Assembly: GCA_947165685.1 (NCBI GenBank)
Contig: CAMVBK010000011.1
Coordinates: 7,294 to 71,293 of the forward strand
Reading direction: 5' to 3'
DNA length: 64,000 nt
Origin: F23-D06 sp947165685
Lineage (GTDB): Bacteria > Bacteroidota > Bacteroidia > Bacteroidales > WCHB1-69
This document shows, piece after piece, positions 1-7,871 of this stretch (the first letter of the stretch is position 1; each line of letters opens with the position of its first letter). The notes under the pieces were generated by a model, which saw nothing but the letters and a program-made list of their open reading frames with translations, ran no database searches and had not been told where the DNA came from. Made by a program: the position numbers and the translations under genes.

Positions 1-110
1 ACACAAATTTCTGTTCGGGTCGGCTTTATAATTTTTCAACCAAAAATAATCTGGGAAATGTCCTGCTACAAAACGGTTTTCAAGCCCATGGAGACAACCG
101 CGCACAACAA

Positions 111-136
111 AAAAGGGCGGCCGAGACCACCCTTTT
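111..136 (-). terminator. Intrinsic terminator of rplS
   Basis: Arms AAAAGGG(T/C)GG and CCgCCCTTTT surround a short loop, and on the minus strand the hairpin runs into a T tract. It lies about 30 bases past the rplS stop codon. Confidence 0.75.
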
Positions 137-165
137 CATTAACCATTAAAATCTTTACATTATGA

Positions 166-519
166 TTACCCTCTGCGCTCTTTGATGCGGGCCTTCTTAC
201 CCGTCAAATTACGGAGATAGTAAATTCTCGCTCTTCTCACGACACCGCGTTTCACGACCTTGATATCCGCAATCATCGGGGAGGTGAAGGGGAAAACTCT
301 TTCCACACCGATACCGCCGGAAATCTTTCTCACGGTGAAGGTTTTGTTCACGCCGCTGCCCTTGATTTGCAGCACCACACCCTGGAATTGCTGGATACGC
401 TCCTTGGAACCCTCAACGATTCTGTAGGAAACATTCACAGAGTCACCAGCCTTGAACTTCGGGAACTCTTGGGTCGTTATGAAGTTATCTTCTACGTATT
501 GAATCAACTCGTTTTTCAT
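166..519 (-). CDS. rplS: 50S ribosomal protein L19
   Basis: Ribosomal protein L19 of the large subunit, located at the 30S-50S interface. The 117-residue length is normal for the family. The N-terminal part reads FKAGDSVNVSYRIVEG, followed by the typical QQFQGVVL strand, a GVERVFPFTSP segment and a basic tail ending KKARIKERRG. It stands alone here, with its own promoter upstream and its own hairpin terminator downstream, so it is probably a single-gene transcript rather than part of an rpsP-trmD operon as in many other phyla. The ATG is preceded by an AT-rich leader with no Shine-Dalgarno, as usual in Bacteroidota. Confidence 0.97.
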   Translation of the reverse strand: MKNELIQYVEDNFITTQEFPKFKAGDSVNVSYRIVEGSKERIQQFQGVVLQIKGSGVNKTFTVRKISGGIGVERVFPFTSPMIADIKVVKRGVVRRARIYYLRNLTGKKARIKERRG

Positions 520-571
520 TGCCTTATCTTTTCTTCGTTAATTTCTGTTTTTTCCACTCTTTTTGAGGCTG

Positions 572-601
572 CAAAAATACACTTTTTTTTCATTTCCGCA
601 A
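572..601 (-). promoter_or_regulatory. Promoter of rplS
   Basis: On the minus strand a -33 TTG (601-599) lies exactly 19 bases from a -7 box TATTTTTG (579-572), matching the Bacteroidota housekeeping consensus. It implies a leader of about 50 bases. Confidence 0.75.
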
Positions 602-675
602 CCCTTTCCCGAATATTTTTCAACACTTAACAAAACACTGATAATCAACATATTAATTCCAACAACAGGTCTAAC

Positions 676-768
676 ATGTTCTTTAACAAACCTAACGGCA
701 CCGTCCAAATGGCGCCGAACACGCCGAATGGAACGCGCATTCCGCCGGCTCAAGAGGAAGAAGTTTAA
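676..768 (+). CDS. Possible 30-residue small protein
   Basis: A short frame starting ATGTTCTTTAAC encodes MFFNKPNGTVQMAPNTPNG and ends in PPAQEEEV just before the hairpin at 771. Codon use is plausible (Asn/Pro/Gly rich), but no family is recognised and no clear promoter is visible. It could equally be the surviving 3' end of a lost gene. It lies between the divergently read rplS promoter and the korB terminator. Confidence 0.2.
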   Translation: MFFNKPNGTVQMAPNTPNGTRIPPAQEEEV

Positions 769-770
769 TA

Positions 771-800
771 AAAAGGGCCCCCGTTCCCGAGAGCCCTTAA
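771..800. terminator. Terminator downstream of the first korB copy
   Basis: Outer arms AAGGGC/GCCCTT flank a GC-rich centre. The minus-strand reading ends in a T run (ggccctttttatt). A near-identical hairpin follows the second korB copy at 4363-4394, so the terminator belongs to the duplicated unit. Confidence 0.65.
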
Positions 801-814
801 TTCCTAATTGCTAA

Positions 815-1846
815 TTAAATCTCCCACGTGTCGCCGCTGTTCAGCAGGTCGTCCACGCATTTGTACTTGCCGTTGGCCATCTGCTCTTCCATCTGGTCTT
901 CGTACAGCTGCGTGTAGGAGGTCTTCTTGACGTTGCGGATCACGCCGATGGCCACGGGCAGGTCGCCGCTCATGCGGGCCAGCATCATGTGGATGCCGGT
1001 GTCCTCGGTGTCCTCGTGGTGGATCATGATGTCGTCCATCGTGACACCGTTCTCGCCGATGGTCACAGCCTCCAGACAACGGCCGTTGAAGCGGATACCC
1101 TTGTTCTTCTCTTTGCCGAAGATCATGGGCTTGCCATGCTCGAGGATGATGGTGCGGTCGTCACGGACGGCGCGGTCGGTGATGGCGGCGTGGGCCTTGT
1201 CGTTGAAGATCATGCAGTTCTGCAGCACCTCCACCACGCTGGTGCCGTCGTGCTTGGCGGCGCGGGTCATGATGTCGGTAGTCAACGGCGGCAGGCAGTC
1301 CAACGCACGGGCGAAGAAGGTGCCCTGTGCGCCCATCACCAGCTCGCCCGGGTTGAACGGGTAGTCGATGGTGCCGTAGGGCGAGGTCTTGGTGACCTGG
1401 CCGAACTTCGTGGTCGGACTGTACTGGCCCTTGGTGAGGCCGTAGATCTCGTTGTTGAAGATGGTGATGTTGAAGTCCTGGTTACGGCGCACCGCATGGA
1501 TGAGGTGGTTGCCGCCGATGGCCATGGAGTCGCCGTCGCCCATGCTCACCCACACGGAGAGAGCCGGGTTGGCCAGCTTCACGCCCGTGGCGATGGCGCA
1601 GGCACGCCCGTGGATGCTGTGGAAACCGTACGTGTCCACATAGTAGGGAATACGGGACGAGCATCCGATACCGGACACCATGCAGATGTTCTCCTTCTTG
1701 TGGTTGGTCTTCGGGAAGGTGTTCAACAATGCGGCGAGGATAGCGTGGTCACCGCATCCGGGACACCATTTCACCATTTGGTCGCTGGTAAAGTCAGCTT
1801 TTGTATATTCGCGATCCGCTTTCGGAACAAAATGTTTTTCTGCCAT
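815..1846 (-). CDS. korB: 2-oxoglutarate:ferredoxin oxidoreductase beta subunit, solitary second copy
   Basis: Beta subunit of a 2-oxoacid:ferredoxin oxidoreductase, which binds thiamine pyrophosphate and a [4Fe-4S] cluster and interconverts 2-oxoglutarate and succinyl-CoA with ferredoxin. Visible motifs are the cluster cysteines CPGCGDH (Cys28, Cys31) and GIGCSSR (Cys62), and the TPP/Mg motif GDGDS (103-107) followed by NNEIYGLTKGQYSPT. The 343 residues are full length. The protein differs from the copy at 4423-5454 at about 13 positions, mostly in the C-terminal third. This copy has no korA upstream; homology with the operon copy stops at the korA stop codon. It may be a dosage copy or have altered partner or substrate preference, which cannot be told from sequence alone. 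Confidence 0.93.
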   Translation of the reverse strand: MAEKHFVPKADREYTKADFTSDQMVKWCPGCGDHAILAALLNTFPKTNHKKENICMVSGIGCSSRIPYYVDTYGFHSIHGRACAIATGVKLANPALSVWVSMGDGDSMAIGGNHLIHAVRRNQDFNITIFNNEIYGLTKGQYSPTTKFGQVTKTSPYGTIDYPFNPGELVMGAQGTFFARALDCLPPLTTDIMTRAAKHDGTSVVEVLQNCMIFNDKAHAAITDRAVRDDRTIILEHGKPMIFGKEKNKGIRFNGRCLEAVTIGENGVTMDDIMIHHEDTEDTGIHMMLARMSGDLPVAIGVIRNVKKTSYTQLYEDQMEEQMANGKYKCVDDLLNSGDTWEI

Positions 1847-1889
1847 AATTATCTGTGATTAAATGGTTCGTGATTGAAATTATAGAGAA

Positions 1890-1897
1890 CAAAAGTA
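1890..1897 (-). promoter_or_regulatory. Candidate -7 box of the solitary korB
   Basis: TACTTTTG on the minus strand lies about 44 bases upstream of the start codon. No convincing -33 TTG is present at the normal spacing. This sequence is outside the duplicated unit, so the copy may have acquired a new promoter. Confidence 0.4.
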
Positions 1898-1988
1898 CTT
1901 TTTGATGGGGAATAATCCCCTATGTGAAGAATCTGTTTTAAAATTACAGAGATGCTCCGCGCAACACCTCTACAGCATCAAATTTATT

Positions 1989-2020
1989 TGCCTGTGTGTT
2001 TGAAATTATTGTATATTTGC
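1989..2020 (+). promoter_or_regulatory. Promoter of the AT-rich membrane-protein gene
   Basis: TTG (1989-1991), 21 bases, then TATATTTG (2013-2020). The box lies downstream of the first in-frame ATG at 1996 and therefore favours the start at 2050. Confidence 0.6.
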
Positions 2021-2049
2021 AAAGTTGTTTTTTCATTTGTGTATATCCT

Positions 2050-3303
2050 ATGTCTAAGAAGAAGATATTATCAATAATAGCAGCATTTTATTGTGTTGTG
2101 ATGATTCTAATGCTTGTGCTCATACAGCATTATATAAATAGAAAAGACAAAAAGTTGCACAAAGAACTGTACGATGAATTATTGACACAAATTGGGAACG
2201 AGGGTGTAAAGGCTGATATATTATATTCTAATGAAACAGTTAGCTATAAAGAAGTTGATGTTCCATCCTACCAAAAAGAAGACAAAGTACAAGATAAGTA
2301 TTCAAAGTTTTTTGAAGAAAAAGAGGAAAGACGATACGAAGAACAATACGGTGATCTTGAAAGATTATTTGAGATAGACACTACAAAATCAAACAACGAT
2401 GATCCTGAAACAGGCTGGTGTATTCGTTTTATGAGAAATAGCGAGGATGGCTTTGATTTATGTTTCATCTTTCCGTACGCAATCGGTATTAAAATAGGAA
2501 ACCAATGTGACATTGATATTCCTGAATCCATTAACAAATCAATCATTTTTTATATTTTGAACAAGCGGTCTCCCTTCTATAATCTAATCAAGGAGGGGAG
2601 TGTAGAAGAAGCGTTTAATAATATACGTTGGTCTATGAATGATTATTATCATTTGGAAATAGATACTTTGGTGGAGATATTTAATGCTCATCCTTTGTTT
2701 GAGAAAAAGAAACAAAATAGTAAAAGTTCCCCAATACAATTTGACTATGTGTCTACGGATTCATATCGTGTTTTTATTGCCTTATCTATGAAATCTTATA
2801 AGATTAAACATTGGGATGGTGAACCAGAAAAAAGCCGGAATAGACTTTGGATTATTTGGTCAATTATTATTACTACTATATTCGTGTTGTCTGAAATTGT
2901 TTTGTCGAAAATGTTGGATAATAAGGAAATACAAAAAAAAGAAACTCCATATCAAAAATTATTGAGATTGTGTAATCCCGCAAATTTTGTTGATGAATAT
3001 GACCGCAACAAGGTCGACATAGCTAATGATATCTACAAACAATTATTAGGATTGTCGTCTGATAATGCTGAAGTCTTGGAAAAGCTACAAATACGAGCAG
3101 TAGACGATTTAGGGATCAAACTGATTGATAAAAAGACGATAGATTCGTTGAAATTCAAAATCAGTCCTAAGCATTTTGTCAATCCTTATAATGCAGAGAA
3201 AGTTGCATTAGCAAATGAATTATACTCTATTTTGTCTAAAGATAGTCTGACTTTTCAAGAATTTTTGGATGTCAAAAAACGATCAGAATTTTTGTTCACG
3301 TAG
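2050..3303 (+). CDS. Unknown two-helix membrane protein
   Basis: A 417-residue protein of unrecognised family. An N-terminal hydrophobic helix (about residues 7-25, ILSIIAAFYCVVMILMLVL) is followed by a charged, Glu/Lys-rich soluble region of roughly 240 residues. A second helix follows near the middle (IIWSIIITTIFVLSEIVL), then a C-terminal soluble part with two similar stretches (NPANFVDEYDRNKVDIAND and FVNPYNAEKVALANE), each followed by a YxxL-type segment, suggesting an internal duplication. The start at 2050 is chosen because the promoter overlaps the earlier ATG at 1996. Base composition is far more AT-rich than the flanking korB copies and it is read from the opposite strand, which suggests acquisition. 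No function can be assigned. Confidence 0.7.
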   Translation: MSKKKILSIIAAFYCVVMILMLVLIQHYINRKDKKLHKELYDELLTQIGNEGVKADILYSNETVSYKEVDVPSYQKEDKVQDKYSKFFEEKEERRYEEQYGDLERLFEIDTTKSNNDDPETGWCIRFMRNSEDGFDLCFIFPYAIGIKIGNQCDIDIPESINKSIIFYILNKRSPFYNLIKEGSVEEAFNNIRWSMNDYYHLEIDTLVEIFNAHPLFEKKKQNSKSSPIQFDYVSTDSYRVFIALSMKSYKIKHWDGEPEKSRNRLWIIWSIIITTIFVLSEIVLSKMLDNKEIQKKETPYQKLLRLCNPANFVDEYDRNKVDIANDIYKQLLGLSSDNAEVLEKLQIRAVDDLGIKLIDKKTIDSLKFKISPKHFVNPYNAEKVALANELYSILSKDSLTFQEFLDVKKRSEFLFT

Positions 3304-3679
3304 TTCTAAATGTTGTTTTTTGATTCGTAAAGTAATCTTATTGTTCTATGACTAATTATTCATTTTGTTTTAGAATATGCCTCCGCCTTTCTTTATTCGG
3401 AAGACTAACTAAAACGATATTCACCTACAGGCTGTCTTGTTGTATGATAGAGTGATAAGCTTAATTATATTTTGTGCTAGAACCCGCGTCCTGCACCAGT
3501 TAAGACGTTGCGCACAGCGTTTCCACAAAAAAACACCCTATGGAAATTTCTAGGGGCAAAACTGAACGGTGAATCGCAAATGTTTTTCACTATCCCAAAG
3601 AGCAATAGTTGCGTGCGTTCCGCACGCGGGGTAGGAAATAAAAAATTATCGTACAATATTCGGATATTAAAAAAAAATG
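3304..3679. other. Gene-free AT-rich spacer
   Basis: No credible gene on either strand. The only structure seen is a hairpin with arms GCGTGCG/CGCACGC and loop TTC at 3611-3627, without a T tract. Confidence 0.5.
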
Positions 3680-3687
3680 TATTTTTG
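3680..3687 (+). promoter_or_regulatory. -7 box of the DUF6169-like pair
   Basis: TATTTTTG followed by C, 23 bases before the ATG of the small first gene. The -33 region shows only TTC near the expected place. Confidence 0.5.
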
Positions 3688-3710
3688 CAGACGATAAAAA
3701 TGAACGAACT

Positions 3711-3872
3711 ATGAAGAAGAAAATTAAAACCAAAGAGGAGGCAAGAGCCTTTTTCCAAAAAATCATCGATGACAAAAACGCGATGATTGACTGCATTGAA
3801 AACGGAGGAGACATGAAAGCATTAATCAAAAACCGTGGAATTGAAATCGTTAAGCCATTATCCCTACAGTAA
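3711..3872 (+). CDS. 53-residue basic protein, first gene of an overlapping pair
   Basis: A short protein, MKKKIKTKEEARAFFQKI..., with a helical charged first half and a C-terminal GGDMKALIKNRGIEIVKPL segment. It has a -7 box at a suitable distance and overlaps the next gene by 38 bases in another frame, an arrangement typical of translationally coupled pairs such as toxin-antitoxin or immunity modules. No family is recognised with confidence. It sits inside the AT-rich island between the two korB copies. Confidence 0.55.
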   Translation: MKKKIKTKEEARAFFQKIIDDKNAMIDCIENGGDMKALIKNRGIEIVKPLSLQ

Positions 3873-4302
3873 AAGCATTGATGGAGAATATCGTTTCGTA
3901 ACAGACAAAGGAATCGAGTACATCGCCTATTTCAACAAGGTTCCTATAGAATCTTGTGTGGTTTATAATTTTGTTTTTGCCAAAAGCACGGCCGGGCGGT
4001 ATGGAAAGGATCCAAAGATACGAAACACAATCCTCAGTATCATTTCCGATTTTTGGGATGATTATGAAGAGGTCATCTTATTTGTGTGTGACTCATCCGA
4101 CGGACGATCTGAATGCAGGATGAGATTGTTCCATTATTGGTACAAAATTTTGAACAATGATAACAATGTGACGAAGATAGATTACTCCGTGGAACAGATT
4201 AGGGCTGCCATTTTAGCGAAGAAGGACAACTGCCTGCTCGATTTGGCACAAAAAGAAATTCAAGAACTGTTTGTTTTGATGCAGGGGGGAATAGATTCTT
4301 AA
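3835..4302 (+). CDS. DUF6169-like protein
   Basis: A 155-residue protein starting at GTG (or at a later codon). The features YRFVTDKGIEYIAYF, a KDPKIRNTI segment, then VILFVCDSSDGRSECR followed by RLFHYWYK match my memory of the Bacteroidota family DUF6169, whose role is unknown. The small gene just upstream overlaps it out of frame, so the two are probably translated in a coupled way. A two-gene defence or toxin-type module is possible but is inference. Composition is more AT-rich than the surrounding kor genes. Confidence 0.6.
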   Translation: MELKSLSHYPYSKSIDGEYRFVTDKGIEYIAYFNKVPIESCVVYNFVFAKSTAGRYGKDPKIRNTILSIISDFWDDYEEVILFVCDSSDGRSECRMRLFHYWYKILNNDNNVTKIDYSVEQIRAAILAKKDNCLLDLAQKEIQELFVLMQGGIDS

Positions 4303-4362
4303 TTTGAAGGATCTATTCGGCAATGCACCTCTGAAATCAACTGCGAGACGCAGTCGCCACCA

Positions 4363-4394
4363 CAAAAAAAGGCCCCCGTTCCCGAGAGCCCTTA
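4363..4394 (-). terminator. Terminator of the korA-korB operon
   Basis: GGCCCCCGTTCCCGAGAGCC-type hairpin whose minus-strand reading ends in a run of seven T. Nearly identical to the hairpin at 771-800. Confidence 0.7.
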
Positions 4395-4422
4395 ATGTAA
4401 TTTCTAAATTCCTAATTCCTAA

Positions 4423-5454
4423 TTAGATTTCCCAAGTGTCGCCGCTGTTCAGCAAATCATCCACGCATTTGTACTTGCCGTTGGCCATCTGCTCTTCCAT
4501 CTGATCTTCGTACAGTTGCGTGTAGGAGGTCTTCTTGACGTTGCGGATCACGCCGATGGCCACGGGCAGGTCGCCCTTCATGCGGGCCAGCATCATGTGG
4601 ATGCCGGTGTCCTCGGTGTCCTCGTGGTGCACCAGCACGTCGTCGATGGTGATGCCGTTCTCGCCGATGGTGACCACCTCGAGTTCGCGGCCGTTGAAGC
4701 GGATACCCTTGTTCTTCTCTTTGCCGAAGATCATGGGCTTTCCGTTTTCGAGGATGATGGTGCGGTCATCACGGACGGCGCGGTCGGTGATGGCGGCGTG
4801 AGCCTTGTCGTTGAAGATCATGCAGTTCTGCAACACCTCCACCACGCTGGTGCCGTCGTGCTGGGCGGCGCGCGTCATGATGTCGGTGGTGAGCTGCGGC
4901 AGGCAGTCCAACGCACGGGCATAGAACGTGCCCTGTGCGCCCATCACCAGCTCGCCCGGGTTGAACGGGTAGTCGATGGTGCCGTAGGGCGAGGTCTTGG
5001 TGACCTGGCCGAACTTCGTGGTCGGACTGTACTGGCCCTTGGTGAGGCCGTAGATCTCGTTGTTGAAGATGGTGATGTTGAAGTCCTGGTTACGGCGCAC
5101 CGCATGGATGAGGTGGTTGCCGCCGATGGCCATGGAGTCGCCGTCGCCCATGCTCACCCACACGGAGAGAGCCGGGTTGGCCAGCTTCACGCCCGTGGCG
5201 ATGGCGCAGGCACGCCCGTGGATGCTGTGGAAACCGTACGTGTCCACATAGTAGGGAATACGGGACGAGCATCCGATACCGGACACCATGCAGATGTTCT
5301 CCTTCTTGTGGTTGGTCTTCGGGAAGGTGTTCAACAATGCGGCGAGGATGGCGTGGTCGCCACAGCCGGGACACCATTTCACCATTTGGTCGCTGGTGAA
5401 GTCAGCTTTTGTATATTCGCGGTCCGCTCTGGGAACAAAATGTTTTTCTGCCAT
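4423..5454 (-). CDS. korB: 2-oxoglutarate:ferredoxin oxidoreductase beta subunit, operon copy
   Basis: Beta subunit that pairs with the korA product encoded 33 bases upstream. It carries CPGCGDH and GIGCSSR cluster cysteines and the TPP motif GDGDS at 103-107; its 343 residues are normal. As the copy next to korA it is probably the canonical subunit. The nucleotide sequence is identical to the solitary copy over about 420 bases (4928-5349 against 1320-1741) while both ends have diverged, a mosaic suggesting gene conversion. In Bacteroidota this enzyme feeds the reductive branch of the TCA cycle or oxidises 2-oxoglutarate with ferredoxin. Confidence 0.95.
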   Translation of the reverse strand: MAEKHFVPRADREYTKADFTSDQMVKWCPGCGDHAILAALLNTFPKTNHKKENICMVSGIGCSSRIPYYVDTYGFHSIHGRACAIATGVKLANPALSVWVSMGDGDSMAIGGNHLIHAVRRNQDFNITIFNNEIYGLTKGQYSPTTKFGQVTKTSPYGTIDYPFNPGELVMGAQGTFYARALDCLPQLTTDIMTRAAQHDGTSVVEVLQNCMIFNDKAHAAITDRAVRDDRTIILENGKPMIFGKEKNKGIRFNGRELEVVTIGENGITIDDVLVHHEDTEDTGIHMMLARMKGDLPVAIGVIRNVKKTSYTQLYEDQMEEQMANGKYKCVDDLLNSGDTWEI

Positions 5455-5487
5455 AATTATCTGTGAATTAAATGGTTCTTGTTTGAA

Positions 5488-7338
5488 TTATTTGGCAAGC
5501 AGTCTTTCGAACTCAGCTTTCAGCTCGCCCACCTCGAACGGGAGACCCATGATCTTGTTGTATTGGGTCATCGGGCATTCGGGGAACTTCGTGCGGAGGT
5601 AGCCGGCGAACTGGCCGTTGTTGAGCTCACAGACAACGATCTTCTTGTACTTCTTGAAGATGTCGCCGGTGTTCTTCGGCAGCGGGCAAATATAGTTGAA
5701 GTGGGTGTAGGCCACCTTCTTGCCTTCTTTGTTCATCTCTTCCACGGCGAGGGTGAGGGCACCGGCGGTGCCGCCCCAGCCTACCACGAGCAGATCGGCG
5801 TCAGGGTTGCCGGTGACTTCCTGGTCGGGGATGTCGTTGGCCACGCGGTTCACCTTCTCCTGGCGGTTATAGACCATCAGGGCGTGGTTTTCGGGATCGG
5901 TGCTCAGAGGCCCGTCGGGGCATTTCTCAAGGCCGCCCACACGGTGTCTGAGGCCTTCCATGCCGGGCAGTGCCCATTCGCGTGCGAACGTCACGGGGTC
6001 GCGGCGGAAAGGTCTGTAGTTCGGGTCATTGGGCGTGGCAAGGCGCGGCTTGATTTCCGGCATGTCCGCCATCTTGGGGATGCGGAACAGCTGGGAGCCG
6101 TTGCCGAGGTAGCCGTCGGTGAGCAGGATGACGGGGGTCATGTGCTCCAAGGCGACCTTGGCGGCGTTGAAGGCCCAGTAGAAGCAGTTGGCGCTGGAAG
6201 AGGCGGCCATGACCACGAGGGGAGCCTCGCCGTTGCGGCCGTAGAGAGCCTGGTTCAAGTCGCTCTGCTCCGTCTTGGTGGGCAGACCCGTGGAGGGACC
6301 GCCGCGCTGCACATCAACCACCACCAAAGGAAGTTCCACCATGACGGCCAAACCGAGAGCCTCGCTCTTCAGCGAAAGGCCGGGGCCGGAAGTGGAGGTG
6401 CAGGCCAAAGCGCCGGCGTAGGAGGCACCGATAGCGGAACAGACACCCGCGATCTCGTCTTCAGCCTGGAACACTCTTGCACCCAAGGATTTGTGCTTGG
6501 CTAACTCCACCATGACATCCGTGGCGGGAGTGATGGGATAGGAACCAAGGAAGAGTCTGCGACCGGATTTCTCGGATGCGGCCAAGAGACCCCAAGCGGT
6601 GGCGACATTACCGGTAATGTTGCGGTAACGGCCCTTGGGCATCTGGTCGGCATGGGCGATTTCGAAAATATGGGAGTGCATGACTTCCAACTTGTCGGCA
6701 TATTCGTAGCCTTCCGTCAGCACGGCCTTGTTCAGCTTCACGACCTCGGGCTTCTTGGCGAATTTGCGCTCCAAGTAAGCGAAGGTCTGGTCGAGTTTCT
6801 TATGGGTGGCGTAGAAGATGATGCCCAACGCGAACATGTTGCGGCAGCGGTCGGCTGTCTTCTTGTCTGCACCCTGGTCTTTGCCGATGCGTTCCGTGAA
6901 CGAGGTGACCGGCGCCTTGATGATGGTGTAGGCGCGCTCCATCTCATCGGTGAAAGGGTTGTCGCTCTCGGTGTAGCCTGCTTTCTCAAGGGCCTCGTCG
7001 GTGAACGTGTCGATATCGACGATGACCGTGGCGCCCTTCTTGGCCCACTTGAGGTTCGACTTGAGGGAGGCCGGGTTCATGGCGACCAAGATGTCGCACT
7101 TGTCGCCCGAGCTGTAGATGTGGTTGCCCACATGCACCTGGTAGCCGGACACGCCGGCGACGGTGTTGTGAGGAGCGCGGATTTCCGCCGGATAATCGGG
7201 GAAAGTGGCGATGTCGTTGCCTGTCAGGGCTGAAGCGTCCGAGAACAACGTTCCGGAAAGCTGCATACCGTCGCCAGAGTCACCCGCAAAACGGACGACA
7301 ATGTCGTCAATTTTTGTGATTTGCTCTGTTGATGCCAT
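5488..7338 (-). CDS. korA: 2-oxoglutarate:ferredoxin oxidoreductase alpha subunit (gamma-alpha fusion)
   Basis: A 616-residue subunit with the gamma-type domain fused at the N-terminus (VRFAGDSGDGMQLSG, residues about 13-27) and the pyrimidine-binding alpha domain after about residue 250 (SYPITPATDVM, FQAEDEIAGVC, STSGPGLSLKSEALGL, QRGGPSTGLPTKTEQSD). The C-terminal part includes the WGGTAGAL region. With KorB it forms the 2-oxoacid:ferredoxin oxidoreductase. It is first in a two-gene operon with a promoter about 140 bases upstream. Specificity for 2-oxoglutarate rather than another 2-oxoacid rests on overall resemblance and is the usual call, not proof. Confidence 0.93.
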   Translation of the reverse strand: MASTEQITKIDDIVVRFAGDSGDGMQLSGTLFSDASALTGNDIATFPDYPAEIRAPHNTVAGVSGYQVHVGNHIYSSGDKCDILVAMNPASLKSNLKWAKKGATVIVDIDTFTDEALEKAGYTESDNPFTDEMERAYTIIKAPVTSFTERIGKDQGADKKTADRCRNMFALGIIFYATHKKLDQTFAYLERKFAKKPEVVKLNKAVLTEGYEYADKLEVMHSHIFEIAHADQMPKGRYRNITGNVATAWGLLAASEKSGRRLFLGSYPITPATDVMVELAKHKSLGARVFQAEDEIAGVCSAIGASYAGALACTSTSGPGLSLKSEALGLAVMVELPLVVVDVQRGGPSTGLPTKTEQSDLNQALYGRNGEAPLVVMAASSSANCFYWAFNAAKVALEHMTPVILLTDGYLGNGSQLFRIPKMADMPEIKPRLATPNDPNYRPFRRDPVTFAREWALPGMEGLRHRVGGLEKCPDGPLSTDPENHALMVYNRQEKVNRVANDIPDQEVTGNPDADLLVVGWGGTAGALTLAVEEMNKEGKKVAYTHFNYICPLPKNTGDIFKKYKKIVVCELNNGQFAGYLRTKFPECPMTQYNKIMGLPFEVGELKAEFERLLAK

Positions 7339-7477
7339 ACAATCTGTATTTTATGCTTTATATGTTTTAGTTGTCAAAAAATAGTCCCAAACTGCCAAAA
7401 AGACAAAACGAAAAATCAAGCAACAGTTTGTTTTGCAGTGACTTAATTCCTCGTTCTTCTCCTTCTGCAATTCGGCG

Positions 7478-7507
7478 CAAAAATATCAAATTTAATGAGA
7501 CTTACAA
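7478..7507 (-). promoter_or_regulatory. Promoter of korA-korB
   Basis: Minus strand: -33 TTG (7507-7505), 19 bases, -7 TATTTTTG (7485-7478). This predicts a leader of about 130 bases before the korA ATG. Confidence 0.65.
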
Positions 7508-7578
7508 CTATTATTTTGTGTTTTTTTTGGCCGTGACGACAGGGCGCTCGTCAAACGTTATAAAAACGTGCCGGGGAG

Positions 7579-7653
7579 CGTCACAACAGTCCCGCAGATG
7601 GTCCGGAGAGTGCCCAACACCTCGGATTGGCAGTACCTTGCGTAGATGTCGTA
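7579..7653 (-). pseudogene. Decayed fragment of the ATP-grasp-like gene's 3' region
   Basis: The minus strand encodes a relic reading DIYARYCQSEVLGTLRT and then GTVVT, aligned with DIYARYCHPEARGSFRI and GTVDT in the intact gene at 8505-9641. Bases 7630-7652 match that gene exactly (cagtaccttgcgtagatgtc and flanks). The frame is closed by stops on both sides. It is either a remnant of a second gene copy or part of a dispersed repeat that also lies inside the intact gene. Confidence 0.5.
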
Positions 7654-7660
7654 CTATGCC

Positions 7661-7805
7661 AGCAATGCACCCACACCAGCAAAATCTTCCAAAACACCGT
7701 CGTCACACCTGAAACATTTTCAAGCAGAGTTTTGCGCACTTTTTGCATTTTGCAATTTTCTTTACGTAAATCACCTCTTTTCTATCGAAAAATGTCATTT
7801 TTATT
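7661..7805 (-). repeat. Upstream arm of a duplicated promoter cassette, copy A
   Basis: Read on the minus strand, this block aligns with 63571-63714 (plus strand) with a single one-base gap; 62 of the first 78 positions match. Both copies contain TTTTGGAAGATTTTG followed by a GGGTGCA segment. The homology continues through the toxin promoter to about 7872. Confidence 0.65.
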
Positions 7806-7816
7806 ACTTTGATTCT

Positions 7817-7836
7817 CAATGAATTAAAATTCATTG
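7817..7836. promoter_or_regulatory. Candidate operator: inverted repeat
   Basis: Arms CAATGAATT and AATTCATTG with a two-base spacer, immediately upstream of the toxin -33 element. The homologous cassette at 63.5 kb has a different inverted repeat in nearly the same place. Confidence 0.5.
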
Positions 7837-7840
7837 ATTC

Positions 7841-7871
7841 TTGATTTATTTGCTTTGATTTTGTAATTTTG
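7841..7871 (+). promoter_or_regulatory. Promoter of the PBECR-like toxin
   Basis: TTG (7841-7843), 20 bases, TAATTTTG (7864-7871), 28 bases before the ATG. Confidence 0.7.

Noticed and set aside
989..1858. Plus-strand open frames opposite both korB copies (also 4516-5466) and korA
   Set aside because: Low-complexity Val/Asp/Gly/His-rich translations without any family resemblance; mirror images of strongly coding minus-strand genes.
1907..1920. GGGGA/TCCCC hairpin as a terminator between korB and the island
   Set aside because: Neither strand has a T tract after the stem; it may be part of a regulatory site but nothing supports termination.
3477..3758. Minus-strand hydrophobic ORF in the AT-rich spacer
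   Set aside because: Phe/Leu-rich translation expected from AT-rich DNA; no start context or promoter, and it opposes the supported 53-residue gene.
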